Assembly: GCF_002251245.1 (NCBI RefSeq)
Contig: NZ_NPJG01000023.1
Span: 59,999-123,998, forward strand
Length of the DNA: 64,000 nt
Direction: 5' to 3'
Source of the DNA: Prevotella sp. P5-92
Lineage (GTDB): Bacteria; Bacteroidota; Bacteroidia; Bacteroidales; Bacteroidaceae
In this document: one piece after another, positions 25,219-36,100 of the stretch
How positions within the stretch are numbered: position 1 is the first letter of the stretch
Layout: each line of letters starts with the position of its first letter
Position numbers and translations under genes: made by a program
The notes under the pieces: model-generated
The model's database searches: none
What the model was told of the DNA's origin: nothing
Seen by the model: the letters and a program-made list of their open reading frames with translations, nothing else

Positions 25219-26058
25219 ATGAAACAACTCTTTGTACTATTATTATGTGGCAGCCTCATGATATCGAGTTGTGACGGCTCGTTAGCTTCGCAAGGAGCAG
25301 GTACTGGCGCATATTTCGGCGCAATAATTGGTTCGGCCATTGGAGGTATCTCCGACGGACCGCGCGGTAGTGATATCGGCACGTTGATAGGTATGGCAGG
25401 AGGTGCCGTCGTCGGCGCTGCCATAGGCTCGGCTGCTGACCGTGCCGAACAGCAGAAATACCGTGAGTACCAAGAGCAGCGCACCGTGCCTTACAGTCGC
25501 GATTATCAGCGTTACAACAACAGACAATACTCTAATGACGAAAGCGGTTTCGACCCTACAAATAGCGGTGACGACCGTATAGAGTTTGAGCATGGCTCGA
25601 AATCTGGCCAACCTTATTCCACTGTCGAGCCAAAGTCATACAAGCCCGACGAGGTGTCGCTCGACCAGCTGAAGCAGATGATGCCAGGATATAACGTCAA
25701 CTATAACGAGGACGTGGTAATGCGTAATGCTACATTCGTGGATCGCGACGGCAACGGAATACTTAATGCAGGAGAAGAGGCAAAGGTGACGTTCGAGATT
25801 ATGAATCGCTCGTCGGCTGTCATCTATGATGTCCTGCCCATGGTAGTTGAGACGTCGGGCAACAAGCATGTACACATCTCGCCGAGCATACTCGTGGAGA
25901 GCATCATGCCTGGCAAGGGTGTGAAATATACTGCCACTATACGTGGCGACAAGAAGCTAAAGGACGGGCAAGCCGTGATAAGGGTGGCTGTACGTCAAGG
26001 TAAGAACGACATCACTTCACAAATAAAGGAGTTTTCCGTCGTGACCAGAAGGAAGTAA
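25219..26058 (+). CDS. Glycine-zipper lipoprotein
   Basis: The start chosen is the ATG at 25219 (a second ATG at 25213 would add two residues). The N-terminus MKQLFVLLLCGSLMISSC is a lipoprotein signal with lipidated Cys 18. Residues ~24-75 form a glycine zipper (GAGTGAYFGAIIGSAIGGI, GTLIGMAGGAVVGAAIGSA) that can insert into or pack against membrane. Residues ~165-280 form a beta-rich domain with a calcium-loop-like DRDGNGILNAGEEAKVTFEIMN, typical of secreted Bacteroidota proteins. A role in the cell envelope is likely; the precise function is unknown. Confidence 0.7.
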   Translation: MKQLFVLLLCGSLMISSCDGSLASQGAGTGAYFGAIIGSAIGGISDGPRGSDIGTLIGMAGGAVVGAAIGSAADRAEQQKYREYQEQRTVPYSRDYQRYNNRQYSNDESGFDPTNSGDDRIEFEHGSKSGQPYSTVEPKSYKPDEVSLDQLKQMMPGYNVNYNEDVVMRNATFVDRDGNGILNAGEEAKVTFEIMNRSSAVIYDVLPMVVETSGNKHVHISPSILVESIMPGKGVKYTATIRGDKKLKDGQAVIRVAVRQGKNDITSQIKEFSVVTRRK

Positions 26059-26112
26059 GATTAACGTGACTTTTATCACTATATTAACCAATCCTGAATT
26101 ATTATCAAAAAA

Positions 26113-28569
26113 ATGAGAAAGAACCTATTACTCGGCCTGTTGTTGGCCTTCTCGGTGTCGGTAATGGCACAGGACATGAAACTATGGTACAGCCGTCCGG
26201 CACAAGTATGGACTGACGCCTTACCCATTGGCAACTCCCGCATGGGAGCGATGGTGTTTGGAGGTGTGGATAAGGAAGAACTGCAGCTCAACGAAGAGAC
26301 CTTTTGGGCAGGCGGACCGCATAACAACCTAAATGCCACTGCCCATGACGCTCTTGACGACATACGCCAACTCGTGTTTGCCGACAAGTGCAAAGAAGCC
26401 CAAGACAAGATAGACAAGACCTTCTTTACAGGTCAGCATGGCATGCGCTTCCTACCATTGGGCAGTCTTCGCCTGACATTCGACTATAGTGGCGTCGCCT
26501 CTGATGCCGCTCCTCGGCAATATACTCGCGCCCTCAATCTTGCCAATGCTACGGCAACGGTGAATTATGCCATTGGCGATGTTGAATATTCGCGTACGGC
26601 GTTCGCCTCTCTTGCCGACAATGTCATCGTGCTTCGCGTAGAGGCAAACAAGCCAAAGGCTCTCTCCTTCGGCCTTGGTTACGACTGTGCCAAGGAACTG
26701 AACCCCGTCGTTGAGGCTAAGGGTAGTCAGCTCACCATGCGTTGCACTGGAGTGGAGCAAGAGGGAATAAAGGCAGCCCTCAATGCCGAATGTCGCATCG
26801 TGGTAAAAGCCGATGGAAAGATAAAGGCGGAGGGGAAAGCCATAGCAGTGAAAGATGCCTCTGTGGCAACAGTATTTATCATTGGGGCGACAAACTTTGT
26901 GAACTATCACGACGTGACAGCAAATGCTGCCACGCGATGCAGCAAAATACTCAAGCCCGCATTGAAGATGAGCTACGAGGAGCTCCTTGCACGCCATACG
27001 GAGAAATATCGCCAACAGTACGATAGGGTGCAACTCAATATACCCATGACCAAGGCTTCAGAGGCTGAGACCGACGAGCGCGTGAGACTCTTCAACCAAA
27101 GCGACGACTTGAACCTCATAGCACTCCTCTACCAATATGGCAGGTATCTCCTTATCTCCTCGTCGCAGCCTGGCGGACAGGCGGCAAACCTTCAGGGAGT
27201 GTGGAATGGCGGCATGTATGCTCCCTGGGACAGCAAATACACCATAAATATCAATGCTGAGATGAATTACTGGCCGGCTGAGGTGGCTAATCTCAGCGAG
27301 TGTCACGAACCTCTCTTCTCGATGATCGACGACCTGACACATACTGGTGCCGAGGCAGCGCGTGTGCTCTATGGGGCAAAGGGTTGGATGGCTCATCATA
27401 ATACCGACATCTGGCGCATCTCTGGTCCCGTCGATGCCGCTTATTTCGGTATGTGGCCTAATGGTGGCGCATGGCTGGCGCAGCATCTGTGGCAGCACTA
27501 TCTCTTTACGGGCGACACCGACTTCTTGCGTCGTCACTATGGAGCATTGCGTGGCACTGCCGACTTCTTCATGAGTTATCTTGTCAAGCATCCACGATAC
27601 GGATATCTCGTCACCGCACCTTCCATGTCGCCCGAACATGGATATAGCAACGACGGGGCGAGCATTGCAGCTGGTTGTACAATGGACAACCAGATTGCCT
27701 TTGACGCACTTAATTCAACACTTCTTGCCACACGGGTGCTTGGAGGCAACAAGGCATATGAAGACTCGCTCTCGCAGACCATAGCGCAGCTCGCTCCCAT
27801 GCAGATAGGCCGCCATAACCAGCTTCAAGAGTGGATAATAGATGCCGACAATCCTCGCGACGACCATCGTCATATATCTCATCTCTATGGACTCTATCCA
27901 AGTAATCAGCTCTCTCCAAGACAGAATCCCCAACTCTTCCAGGCTGCACGTAACACTCTTCTGCAGCGTGGAGACATGGCTACAGGATGGAGTATAGGTT
28001 GGAAAATAAATTTCTGGGCGCGTATGCTTGATGGCGACCATGCCTTCCGCATCATCCGCAATATGCTCTGTCTCTTGCCGAGCGATGCCGAAGCAAAGAA
28101 CTATCCTAATGGCCGAACCTATCGCAATCTGTTTGACGCCCATCCGCCATTCCAGATCGACGGCAATTTCGGTTTCACGGCAGGTGTGTCGGAGATGCTG
28201 CTGCAGAGTCACGACGGCGCCGTACACCTTCTGCCCGCCCTTCCTGAGCAGTGGGGTGAGGGAAGTGTAAAGGGACTTGTGGCTCGTGGAGCTTTCGTAG
28301 TGGATATGGATTGGCAAGGCGGACAGCTCTCCAAGGCACGCATCGAGTCTCGTCGCGGAGGCACTCTTCGTCTGCGTTCTTATGTGCCGCTGAAAGGTCA
28401 TGGTCTGAAGACAGCCCAAGGCAGTTGTCCTAATGCCCTCTTGGCTCCAGCTGCCATATCCAAGCCTCTTGTCTCAGCAGATATACGTCCTCAGTCGCCC
28501 ATCCTTCCTCGCGTCTATGAGTACGACATTGAGACAAAGGCTGGCGATGTGATTGAAGTGTCGAGATAA
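26113..28569 (+). CDS. GH95 alpha-L-fucosidase (or alpha-L-galactosidase)
   Basis: An 818-residue secreted enzyme with signal peptide [20 protein letters not shown]. The N-terminal super-sandwich starts with [46 protein letters not shown], a nearly full match to the GH95 pattern. The helical barrel carries [41 protein letters not shown] (residues ~360-400, with the catalytic Asn-Asp region), [12 protein letters not shown] and [22 protein letters not shown] (~675-695, catalytic Asp). GH95 enzymes release alpha-1,2-L-fucose (some L-galactose) from xyloglucan, pectin or host glycans. No lyase or transporter is adjacent, so it appears to act as a stand-alone exo-enzyme. Confidence 0.95.
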   Translation: MRKNLLLGLLLAFSVSVMAQDMKLWYSRPAQVWTDALPIGNSRMGAMVFGGVDKEELQLNEETFWAGGPHNNLNATAHDALDDIRQLVFADKCKEAQDKIDKTFFTGQHGMRFLPLGSLRLTFDYSGVASDAAPRQYTRALNLANATATVNYAIGDVEYSRTAFASLADNVIVLRVEANKPKALSFGLGYDCAKELNPVVEAKGSQLTMRCTGVEQEGIKAALNAECRIVVKADGKIKAEGKAIAVKDASVATVFIIGATNFVNYHDVTANAATRCSKILKPALKMSYEELLARHTEKYRQQYDRVQLNIPMTKASEAETDERVRLFNQSDDLNLIALLYQYGRYLLISSSQPGGQAANLQGVWNGGMYAPWDSKYTININAEMNYWPAEVANLSECHEPLFSMIDDLTHTGAEAARVLYGAKGWMAHHNTDIWRISGPVDAAYFGMWPNGGAWLAQHLWQHYLFTGDTDFLRRHYGALRGTADFFMSYLVKHPRYGYLVTAPSMSPEHGYSNDGASIAAGCTMDNQIAFDALNSTLLATRVLGGNKAYEDSLSQTIAQLAPMQIGRHNQLQEWIIDADNPRDDHRHISHLYGLYPSNQLSPRQNPQLFQAARNTLLQRGDMATGWSIGWKINFWARMLDGDHAFRIIRNMLCLLPSDAEAKNYPNGRTYRNLFDAHPPFQIDGNFGFTAGVSEMLLQSHDGAVHLLPALPEQWGEGSVKGLVARGAFVVDMDWQGGQLSKARIESRRGGTLRLRSYVPLKGHGLKTAQGSCPNALLAPAAISKPLVSADIRPQSPILPRVYEYDIETKAGDVIEVSR

Positions 28570-28653
28570 GATTTTGAAACACTTATCAACAAGACGATAA
28601 GTAGAGTCAACATAATTATTAAACTACAATGTTGTGTTTTGCTATCTTTATAT

Positions 28654-28693
28654 AAAAAAACAGGCGGGGATTAACTTGTGTAATCCTCGCCTG
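28654..28693 (-). terminator. Rho-independent terminator of hsp20
   Basis: On the minus strand CAGGCGAGGATTA and its partner (28661-28673) pair with one G-U, 7-base loop, and are followed by seven T. Confidence 0.9.
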
Positions 28694-28714
28694 TCGCGGG
28701 TGTGGTGCATAGCA

Positions 28715-29143
28715 TTATGCTATGTCGATCTGACGTTGTATCTTCTTCACTTCGTCCTTGGTAACTTTCGGCATGGTGATGGTTAGAACGCCGTTGTCCA
28801 CCTTGGCTGCGATGTTGTCCTTGACGATGTCTTCTGGCAACACGTAGGTCTGCTGGTAGTTGGAGTAGCTGAACTCGCGGCGCAGGTAATGCTGCTTCTT
28901 GTCTTCCTCCTTGTGTTCCATCTTGTTTTCGATGGCAATGTCGAGATTGCCGTCGGCATTGATGTTTACCCTGCAGAATTCCTTCTTGATACCAGGCACT
29001 GCCACTTCCATGGTGTAAGCCTTTGCATCTTCTTTCACGTTGACTGCTGGCGCTGTGGCCTTCATCTTTGGCATCCAATCACTGTTGAAAAAGTCGTCGA
29101 ACACTGTTGGGAACCAACTGTTTGAATTCATTACTGGTAACAT
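28715..29143 (-). CDS. Small heat shock protein, Hsp20/alpha-crystallin family
   Basis: A 142-residue ATP-independent chaperone that holds unfolding proteins. The alpha-crystallin domain spans residues ~33-135: PAVNVKEDAKAYTMEVAVPGIKKEFCRVNINADGNLDIA and the closing VDNGVLTITMPKV (~115-127, the G-V-L motif), preceded by a short N-terminal arm with WFPTVFDDFFNSDW. A strong AGGAGG lies 5 bp before the ATG, unusual in this phylum, whose genes mostly lack one. Confidence 0.95.
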   Translation of the reverse strand: MLPVMNSNSWFPTVFDDFFNSDWMPKMKATAPAVNVKEDAKAYTMEVAVPGIKKEFCRVNINADGNLDIAIENKMEHKEEDKKQHYLRREFSYSNYQQTYVLPEDIVKDNIAAKVDNGVLTITMPKVTKDEVKKIQRQIDIA

Positions 29144-29148
29144 AATAA

Positions 29149-29154
29149 CCTCCT
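29149..29154 (-). promoter_or_regulatory. Strong Shine-Dalgarno before hsp20
   Basis: AGGAGG on the minus strand, 5 bases before the ATG at 29143. Neighbouring genes do not show this. Confidence 0.7.
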
Positions 29155-29357
29155 ATTTTAATATTGTTATACTGTTAATGTTTTTAGCTTCCAGCTATCT
29201 CCAAGCTTCTGTAGCTCTTAGTAGCTTTCCGCTTTCACTTATATGCAAAGCAATCTCTGTGCCAATGTTTGTCATAATGCCATAATGTCGGCAAAGTATA
29301 ATTTTTTTAATCTTTGCTGACCTATTGTCATTCACCACAGATTACCATTGCTTGTAG

Positions 29358-31382
29358 TTATTTGATGGTGATGCTTTTTATTCCTTCGCCCGGAGTCTTG
29401 TCCGCCTCTCTTGGCAGATAGATGGGGGCATCGGCTTGCAGTGGGAGGATGCGGAGCTCAAACTCGGTGATGCCTTCGGGTAGTCGCCATAGACCATAGA
29501 GGAATGGGCGACCGTACTGGAACTGGTCGGCAATGAGTTTGCCGCCCGCATAGAGGCGGGCGCAGTCGCCTTGGTATTCTATGCTGAGCAGTCGGTTCGA
29601 CTTTGAGATTGCCTCTGAAGGCAGTGTAATCTTATACACTGCGGCATTATCAAAGTCCTCGTCGGTGGGCTCTTCCGCCACTCCTTTTGCGCCGATGGTT
29701 ATCTTGCGCAGCTGCCCTGCTTCTTTCACCTTAGAGTATTCCACCTCAATCCGAATGTCCTCTTTGGCATGTGGCGGAAGGAAAAGTCGCTCGGCTTCCT
29801 GGCTTGTCAGCAGATAGATATTTCCGCAGACAGGTTTTGTGGTGCCTTGCGGCTTGAGGTTTTTCAGCACCTTGCCGTTCTGCATTGCAATGGTAGTGGG
29901 TATGCCCTTTATTTGTTCCATGTATATCTTTCCGTCGCGCTTTGCTATGATTTGCGCCGTGGCGTACCTGATGCCGTCGATGTTCACAGGCAGTATGCAC
30001 ATTGTGCCAGCCGGTATGTTAAGCTTTGGCAATTTCACACCGCATGCCGAGAGCCTCACACCGCGCTTCGCACTGAGGTTTTGGAGGCGTTCGTAGTTGT
30101 TGATGAAGATGAACGCGCTGTTGTCCTGCGAGCGGTATGACCAGCGGAGGAAAGAGTCGTCGCCCTTGCTGATGTCCTGCGGGCAAGGAAATGTGGCTTC
30201 CATCGGGGCAAGCATTTCGCCGTAGTCGTGCATAAAGAGGTGCAGTTTGCGCAGCTGGTAGTAGTGGGGCAGTGTTTGTCCGAATTCGCCAAGCGGAGCC
30301 TGGAAGTCGTAGTTCTTCACCGGCATGTCGTTGTAGTTGGTTGCTATTGTGCGCTGCATCTCGTTCAGCCATGTCAGTCCTTCAGGGTTTGTTCCTCCGT
30401 GATACATATAGTATCCGAGAAGGTTGGAGCCGCTGCCGAGTTTCACCAAAGCCATGGAATAGGCATCTTCGGGATAGACAAAAGGACGACGGTGATAGGC
30501 CTGCATCATACCACCGCCAAGCTCGCAAGTGAAATACGGATACTGCTCGTCGCCCTCGTTGAGTTGTTCTTTTTGCTTGCCAAGTTGCTCGGTGGCAATG
30601 GCTGTGGAGGATCGGAACGCCTTGAAATTGAAAGCTTTGAAGTAGTTGCCCGCCGTTTCCTCTATCGACCTTTCCCAGAATCCGTCGGCATAGTCGCCAT
30701 AGAGAGGCAGCATCTCGCCGAATGGCACTGGCTTGGAGAGTTCCGGCCAGCCGGTGCGGGTGTAGAAAGGAAGGTCGAAACCTATGCCTTTGGCAATGCG
30801 TTTCAGTGCCATTAGATAGTCGCCCGACCCACGATATTCGTTGTCAAACTGGCAAGCCATAAGCGGTCCGCCGTCCTTCCATTGCAGTCCCTGTATCTGT
30901 GAGAATATCTGTCGGTAGAGCTTATCCACAAAAGACAGGAACTTAGGATCTTGCGAGCGCGTTTTACATCCCTTGGTAAAGACCCAGTCGGGAATGCCGC
31001 CGTTGCGCACCTCGCCGTGGCAGAAGGGGCCGATGCGCAGAATTACGGGCAGCTGCTCCTCCTTGCATATCTCGATGAAGCGTCTGAGGTTGCGCTGTCC
31101 GCTCCAGTTGAAGATGCCCTCCTGTTCCTCTATGTGGTTCCAGAATACGTAGGTGGCGATAATGGTCACGCCCCCGAGTTTCATCTTCCTCACCTCGTCT
31201 TTCCACTCGTCGGCGGGAATGCGCGAGAAATGCACCTCGCCCATGACGGGCACCACCCGCCGTCCGTCGATTATCAAACTCTTACTGTCCCATCTTACTT
31301 CGGGGGCCTCCGAGGCGTGCGCCTGTGCAGACATCAGCGCTGCCGCGCACCCCAATAACATTGTCTTGCAAATCTTGTTCAT
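29358..31382 (-). CDS. GH35 beta-galactosidase, copy 1
   Basis: A 674-residue exo-acting beta-galactosidase with signal peptide ICKTMLLGCAAALMSAQAHA. The GH35 TIM barrel shows SLIIDGRRVVPVMGEVHFSRIP, YVFWNHIEEQEGIFNWSGQR, the acid/base Glu 182 in CQFDNEYRGSGDY and the nucleophile Glu 287 in FTCELGGGM. The C-terminal half (residues ~390-674) has beta-sandwich modules, with VWRLPEG-type galactose-binding features. It is the last gene of the susC-susD-GH35 operon. Residues ~153-611 are encoded by DNA with no difference seen from the second copy at 42262-44328. The substrate could be galactan or arabinogalactan side chains. Confidence 0.95.
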   Translation of the reverse strand: MNKICKTMLLGCAAALMSAQAHASEAPEVRWDSKSLIIDGRRVVPVMGEVHFSRIPADEWKDEVRKMKLGGVTIIATYVFWNHIEEQEGIFNWSGQRNLRRFIEICKEEQLPVILRIGPFCHGEVRNGGIPDWVFTKGCKTRSQDPKFLSFVDKLYRQIFSQIQGLQWKDGGPLMACQFDNEYRGSGDYLMALKRIAKGIGFDLPFYTRTGWPELSKPVPFGEMLPLYGDYADGFWERSIEETAGNYFKAFNFKAFRSSTAIATEQLGKQKEQLNEGDEQYPYFTCELGGGMMQAYHRRPFVYPEDAYSMALVKLGSGSNLLGYYMYHGGTNPEGLTWLNEMQRTIATNYNDMPVKNYDFQAPLGEFGQTLPHYYQLRKLHLFMHDYGEMLAPMEATFPCPQDISKGDDSFLRWSYRSQDNSAFIFINNYERLQNLSAKRGVRLSACGVKLPKLNIPAGTMCILPVNIDGIRYATAQIIAKRDGKIYMEQIKGIPTTIAMQNGKVLKNLKPQGTTKPVCGNIYLLTSQEAERLFLPPHAKEDIRIEVEYSKVKEAGQLRKITIGAKGVAEEPTDEDFDNAAVYKITLPSEAISKSNRLLSIEYQGDCARLYAGGKLIADQFQYGRPFLYGLWRLPEGITEFELRILPLQADAPIYLPREADKTPGEGIKSITIK

Positions 31383-31422
31383 TGTATCGTTAGAAAAGGT
31401 AAATACATGTTGTTACCGTAAG

Positions 31423-31446
31423 GGTGCGACCAAGGGTGGCCGCACC
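31423..31446 (-). repeat. Intercistronic hairpin between susD and GH35
   Basis: GGTGCGaCC (31423-31431) pairs with GGcCGCACC (31438-31446), 6-base loop. It may attenuate or stabilise the operon transcript after susD. Confidence 0.5.
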
Positions 31447-31524
31447 ACATACAAAATACTAACTAACAACATTGTTCATATCTGAATTGTAACCATTCCC
31501 AGTTTTTGTTGTCTCTTCTGCCTG

Positions 31525-33147
31525 TCATCTCTTTGGGCCGTCATAGTTGTCGCGAGTGAAGTATTGTGTCAGCGTCTTGCCACATTCTTCCGCCTGCTTA
31601 ACGGCATAGTCTGGCAGAGGGAAATACTGGCTGCTTGGATCTTTTCCGGCTTCCTTCAGCAGGGTGTAGTATTTGTTGAAGCGGATGAGGTCAATCTTGC
31701 GGCATCCCTCATAGTAGAGCTCGTGTCCGCGCTCAATGAGCAGTGCGTCGAGGAAAGCCTCTTTGCTTGCGGTCTTCTCGGGGTCGAGATTATGCAGTCC
31801 GGCTCTCTGTCTCACTTGGTTCACGCAGTCGATTGCCTGTGCCGACACGGTGTTGTGTGCCCTCACGTCAGCCTCGGCATAGAGCAGCAGCACGTCGGCC
31901 CAGCGCGCCAGCGGTATGTCTGTTCCCTGGAAAGGAGTCTCGGTCTCGATGGGGTATTTGTTGATGATGAAGCCGTCCCATACGCTACCGAGATGCTCCT
32001 CGGTCACCCAATATCCAAAGATGTGGAAGAAACGTGTTATGATGGTTTCGGCGCGCTTGTCGCCTTCCTCGAAGGTGTCGTAGAAATGCTTGGAGATGTT
32101 GAATGTCTGTCCCCATCCTCCGCCTTGCTTGACAAAGGGTGTTGGATTGCCCTTATCGTCGTATTTTGACACTTCCCACGAAAGCGCGTACCATGAGAAC
32201 GGGTTGAAATTGCCCTCCGAGCCGTTGCCTGTTGCGTTTTCGTTGCACGACACGGCCATGATGGTTTCGCAGTTGAACTTGTTTGCAATCATAAACTGTG
32301 CGGCATAAGGGTTGTCGCCGTTCTGGAATAGCGAGTAAGAGCCCTTGAACTGGCCGAAGAGGTCGTATGCCTTCTGGTAGTAGCCGTTCACGTGGTAGCC
32401 CTCGTTCAAGTAGTGGCGCATCAGGCAGAAGCGTGCGTAGTCGGCGGTGTATCGTCCCTTTTCCGACTGGGTTTCCGCCACATGGCCTACGGCAAACTCC
32501 AGGTCGTCGGCGATATACTGTGTCATCTCGTCGAGCGTCGGTCGCTCCAGTGCGGCCTCCGCCGCGTCGTCGCCGACAAGCGACGGGTCGAGAATCACCG
32601 GCACCGGACCGTACATGTGGAGCAGATAATACATCATGAGGCCTCGAAGCAGTCGCGCCTCGCCGAGATACTCCTGCTGCAGTTCCGTCGGAAGCACAGC
32701 GGGGTCAGCCGCCTCAATGTCGCCGATAATTTTCGTGAATCTGGTGACGTCCCTGATTTTCTCATAGTGGTTTGAAGGCACCATGGAGCCGCGTCCCGCC
32801 AGTTTCATGTCCTCAAACTGCGCTTCGCCATAGTAGGTGAACGCGCCTCCCCACGAACCGATGCGCCAAGGCGAGCTCTCGTCGGTGGTCATGTCGAAAA
32901 GTCGGTTCAGGCCACCTTCCGAAACGTAGAAGTTGTGCATGTTGGAGCCGGAGAGGTTGTACGACCATGTGACGGTGAACGGTATGTAGCAGTCCATGAG
33001 ATAGCTCTCGTAGTCGGCTGCCGTGGCGGGGAAATTTGTCGTTGACAGTTTTCCGTATATCTTTGCGTCGAAGTCGTTCTCGCAGCTGCCGAGTGAGAAG
33101 GCAAGAACGCAAGCGACAAAAGTGGATTTTATAATATTACGTATCAT
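31525..33147 (-). CDS. SusD/RagB-family outer-membrane glycan-binding lipoprotein
   Basis: A 540-residue surface lipoprotein with lipobox FSLGSC (Cys 22). It acts as the lid on the SusC barrel and binds the oligosaccharide. Family features are the N-terminal region with STTNFPATAADYESYLMDCY, TPR-like helices with RLLRGLMMYYLLHMYGPVPVILD (residues ~167-190), and the C-terminal LIERGHELYYEGCRKIDLIRFNKYY (~480-505). It follows susC by 15 bp. Confidence 0.95.
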   Translation of the reverse strand: MIRNIIKSTFVACVLAFSLGSCENDFDAKIYGKLSTTNFPATAADYESYLMDCYIPFTVTWSYNLSGSNMHNFYVSEGGLNRLFDMTTDESSPWRIGSWGGAFTYYGEAQFEDMKLAGRGSMVPSNHYEKIRDVTRFTKIIGDIEAADPAVLPTELQQEYLGEARLLRGLMMYYLLHMYGPVPVILDPSLVGDDAAEAALERPTLDEMTQYIADDLEFAVGHVAETQSEKGRYTADYARFCLMRHYLNEGYHVNGYYQKAYDLFGQFKGSYSLFQNGDNPYAAQFMIANKFNCETIMAVSCNENATGNGSEGNFNPFSWYALSWEVSKYDDKGNPTPFVKQGGGWGQTFNISKHFYDTFEEGDKRAETIITRFFHIFGYWVTEEHLGSVWDGFIINKYPIETETPFQGTDIPLARWADVLLLYAEADVRAHNTVSAQAIDCVNQVRQRAGLHNLDPEKTASKEAFLDALLIERGHELYYEGCRKIDLIRFNKYYTLLKEAGKDPSSQYFPLPDYAVKQAEECGKTLTQYFTRDNYDGPKR

Positions 33148-33162
33148 GATATTGCTTGTTTT

Positions 33163-36100
33163 TTAGAATTGAACTTTAAGACCGAATGAGAATGTGCGTG
33201 TCATTGGATATTCCGCCTTTCCACCCTTGTAGCTGCCGCCGGTCTGCACCTCCGGGTCGAAGTTGTCGAAGCTGGTGAAGGTGAAAGGATTCTGCGCGTC
33301 GGCGTAGAGGCGAACGCTTTGCACGTATTTGCTCAGCGGGCCGAGCGTGCGGGCGTCGAAGGTGTAGCCCAGCGTTATGTTGCGCACGCGGAGGAAGTTG
33401 GCGTTCTGGTAATACACGTCGGTTCCCGCGCCGCCGGGCAGCGAAACGTTCGACAGGCGGAAGGCAATGCCGGGCAGGGTGCCGTTGGGGTTGGTCTGCG
33501 AGTTGTATGCGTCGCCGATGATGGTGCTTTGGTTCGAGGTCTGGTTTGCCAGTTCCCTTCCGTCGCTCCAGTCGTAAGAATAGTTGTATTTCTTCAGTCC
33601 GAGCTGTGAATAGACAAAGATGTTCAGATCCCAGTTTTTGTAGTAGAAGGTGTTTCCCAATCCCCAATAGAGCGCGGGCACCACGTTCACCATGTCAACG
33701 TCGGCGGTTGTTATCTCTCCGTCGCCGTTCAAGTCCCTGATTATCGGGCAGCCGGGATATTGGAAGTCCTTGGGCTGGTGGACTGGCATGTTTGATTTCT
33801 CGGAATTGATGATGCCGTCGGTGCGATAGAAATAGAGCGCGTTCACCGGCTCGTCGTCCTTTTGGCGATACTCCTCGAAGTATGTGTTGGGGAAGTGTTC
33901 CTTCCAGATTGAGTTATAGTGCGACAAGGTCAGCATCGAGGTCCAGCGGAAGTCGGGAGTCACCACGTTCACGGTGTTCAGCGTGGCGTCCCATCCGTAG
34001 CGGCGGATGTGTCCGCCGTTGATTGGGCGTGAGGCAAACATCGAGAGTCCCTCGGTGGAGGCGTAGCCCAGCATGTCGGTCACGTCGTTCCAGAAGTAGT
34101 CGAACGAACCGTAGATGCGGTCCTTCAATACAGAGAAGTCGAGACCCACGTTCTTCATTATGGTCTTCTCCCAGGTAACGTCGGGATAGTCCTTCGACGA
34201 GAGATAGTAAGCCACGTATTTTATGGAGTTGTTGTCGAAAGCCACCTTGTTGCCCGACGCGCTGTACACGCCATAGAGGGTGGAGCCGAGATTGTCGTTG
34301 CCCGTCTGTCCGTAAGAGGCTCGCAGTTTCAGCATGTTCACCCATTTCACGTTCTCCATAAACTTCTCGTTGTATATCTTCCATGCCACCGATGCCGAGG
34401 GGAACCACGAATACTTCTTGTCCTTGAAGAACTTGTCGGTGCCGTCGCGGCGCAATGTCCCGGCTATGACGTAGCGGTCGAGAATGTCGAGGCTGAAGCG
34501 TCCGAACTGCGAGCGCTTCTCGTTGGCCCATTTGTCCGACGACTGCTTCACGTCGCCTGTGGCGGCAGAGATGTTGTCGTTGCCTATCACGTCGTTGATG
34601 TCGTTGTAGGTCACGCCGAGTCCTGAGCCTGCGGAGAGGTAGCGACCCATACCGGCAACCACGTTCACCGCGAGCGCGTTGTTGAAGAAGCTGTGGTCGA
34701 ACGATACGGTAGCCTCTATCGTGCTGTTGTCGCGCTCCACGTTGTTAAGGCTTCCGCGAGCCTTGTACATCTGGTCGAAATACACGTCGGAGGGGATATA
34801 CACGTCGCGCTTGGCGTGCTCCTTGTTATATCCGTAAAGAGCACGTGCCGTCAGCATCTCGGGAATAATCGTGAAGTCGAGGGCGAAAGTGGCATTGAAG
34901 CCGTCGCTGAACGAGCGGTTGGTCATGTCGAGCATTCCCACAGGGTTTGGAATAGTGGAGAACGCGTAGTATTTGCCGTCCTCGTCGCGGAGGGGCAGGT
35001 TGCTCGGGTAGGAGAGCGCGGCCGTCAAGGCTCCCGAAGCCGCGGCTCCACGGCCTGAGCTTGTTCCTCCGACCAGACCGTTGTTGTTGTTGTTCTTGTT
35101 GTAGTTGAGCGTGGTGGTCAGCTTCAGCCAGTTGAACACCTGCGCGCCGATGTTGGCACGAAGCACAAAGCGCTCGTAAGACGAATTTGCCACCGTTCCG
35201 TCCTGCTGGTAGTAGTTGCCGGAGAGATAGTACGACAGGCGGTCGGCACCACCCTGAATGGTGATGTTGTGCGACGAGATGCTGCCGTTCTTCAGTATAT
35301 AGCTCGCCCAGTCCATGGTCTCCGCCTTGCTGATTTGGTCCGGGGTGTAGGCGTCGTCGTTGCCGCCGTCGTAAGTGTTCGGTCCGTATGGGGCCATCTT
35401 GTTATTATAAAGGTATTGCTCCTTCTTGAACACATTCACATAGTTCATGAAATCCGTGGCGTTGAGCGACTCAATGTATTTGTAGTTCCTCACCATCGAG
35501 AGCGAGCCCTCGTACGATACTTTCATTTTCCCTTTCTTGCCGCTTTTCGTGGTGATGAGGATGACGCCGTTGGCGGCATTGATACCATAGATGGCGGCAG
35601 ATGCGTCCTTCAGCACCTCAATGCTCTCAATGTCCTCGGGGTTCAAACCAGCCAGTCCTGAACGGTTCACGCTGCTCGGCATCACCGTCGCCGAACCACC
35701 CGACGAACCTTCAAGAGCGTCTGAAGGCATCACCACTCCATCCACTACATAGAGAGGTTCGCCGCCGCCACGGATGTTGATGTTCACACCACCGCCAGGC
35801 TGCGCGCTCGACACGGTGGCCTGAAGTCCGGCAGCGCGACCCATCAGCATTTGCGACATGTTTGTCGTACCGGTCTTTATCACGTCGTCGCCCTTCACCT
35901 TGTCGATGGCAGTGGTCAGGTTCTTGCGCGACACCGCTCCGTAACCGGTAGCGATAACCTCGTTGAGTACATTGGCGTCCTCGGTCATGACCACGTCGAG
36001 TGTCGCCTTGTTGACCACTTTCTGCACGTTTCGGAAACCGATGTAGGAGAACTGCAGCGTCTCGCCCTTGGCAACGTCAATAGAATAGTTGCCGTCGATG

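Noticed and set aside
30228..30815. Antisense frames conserved in both GH35 genes
   Set aside because: They are identical only because the underlying DNA is identical; conservation is not independent evidence.
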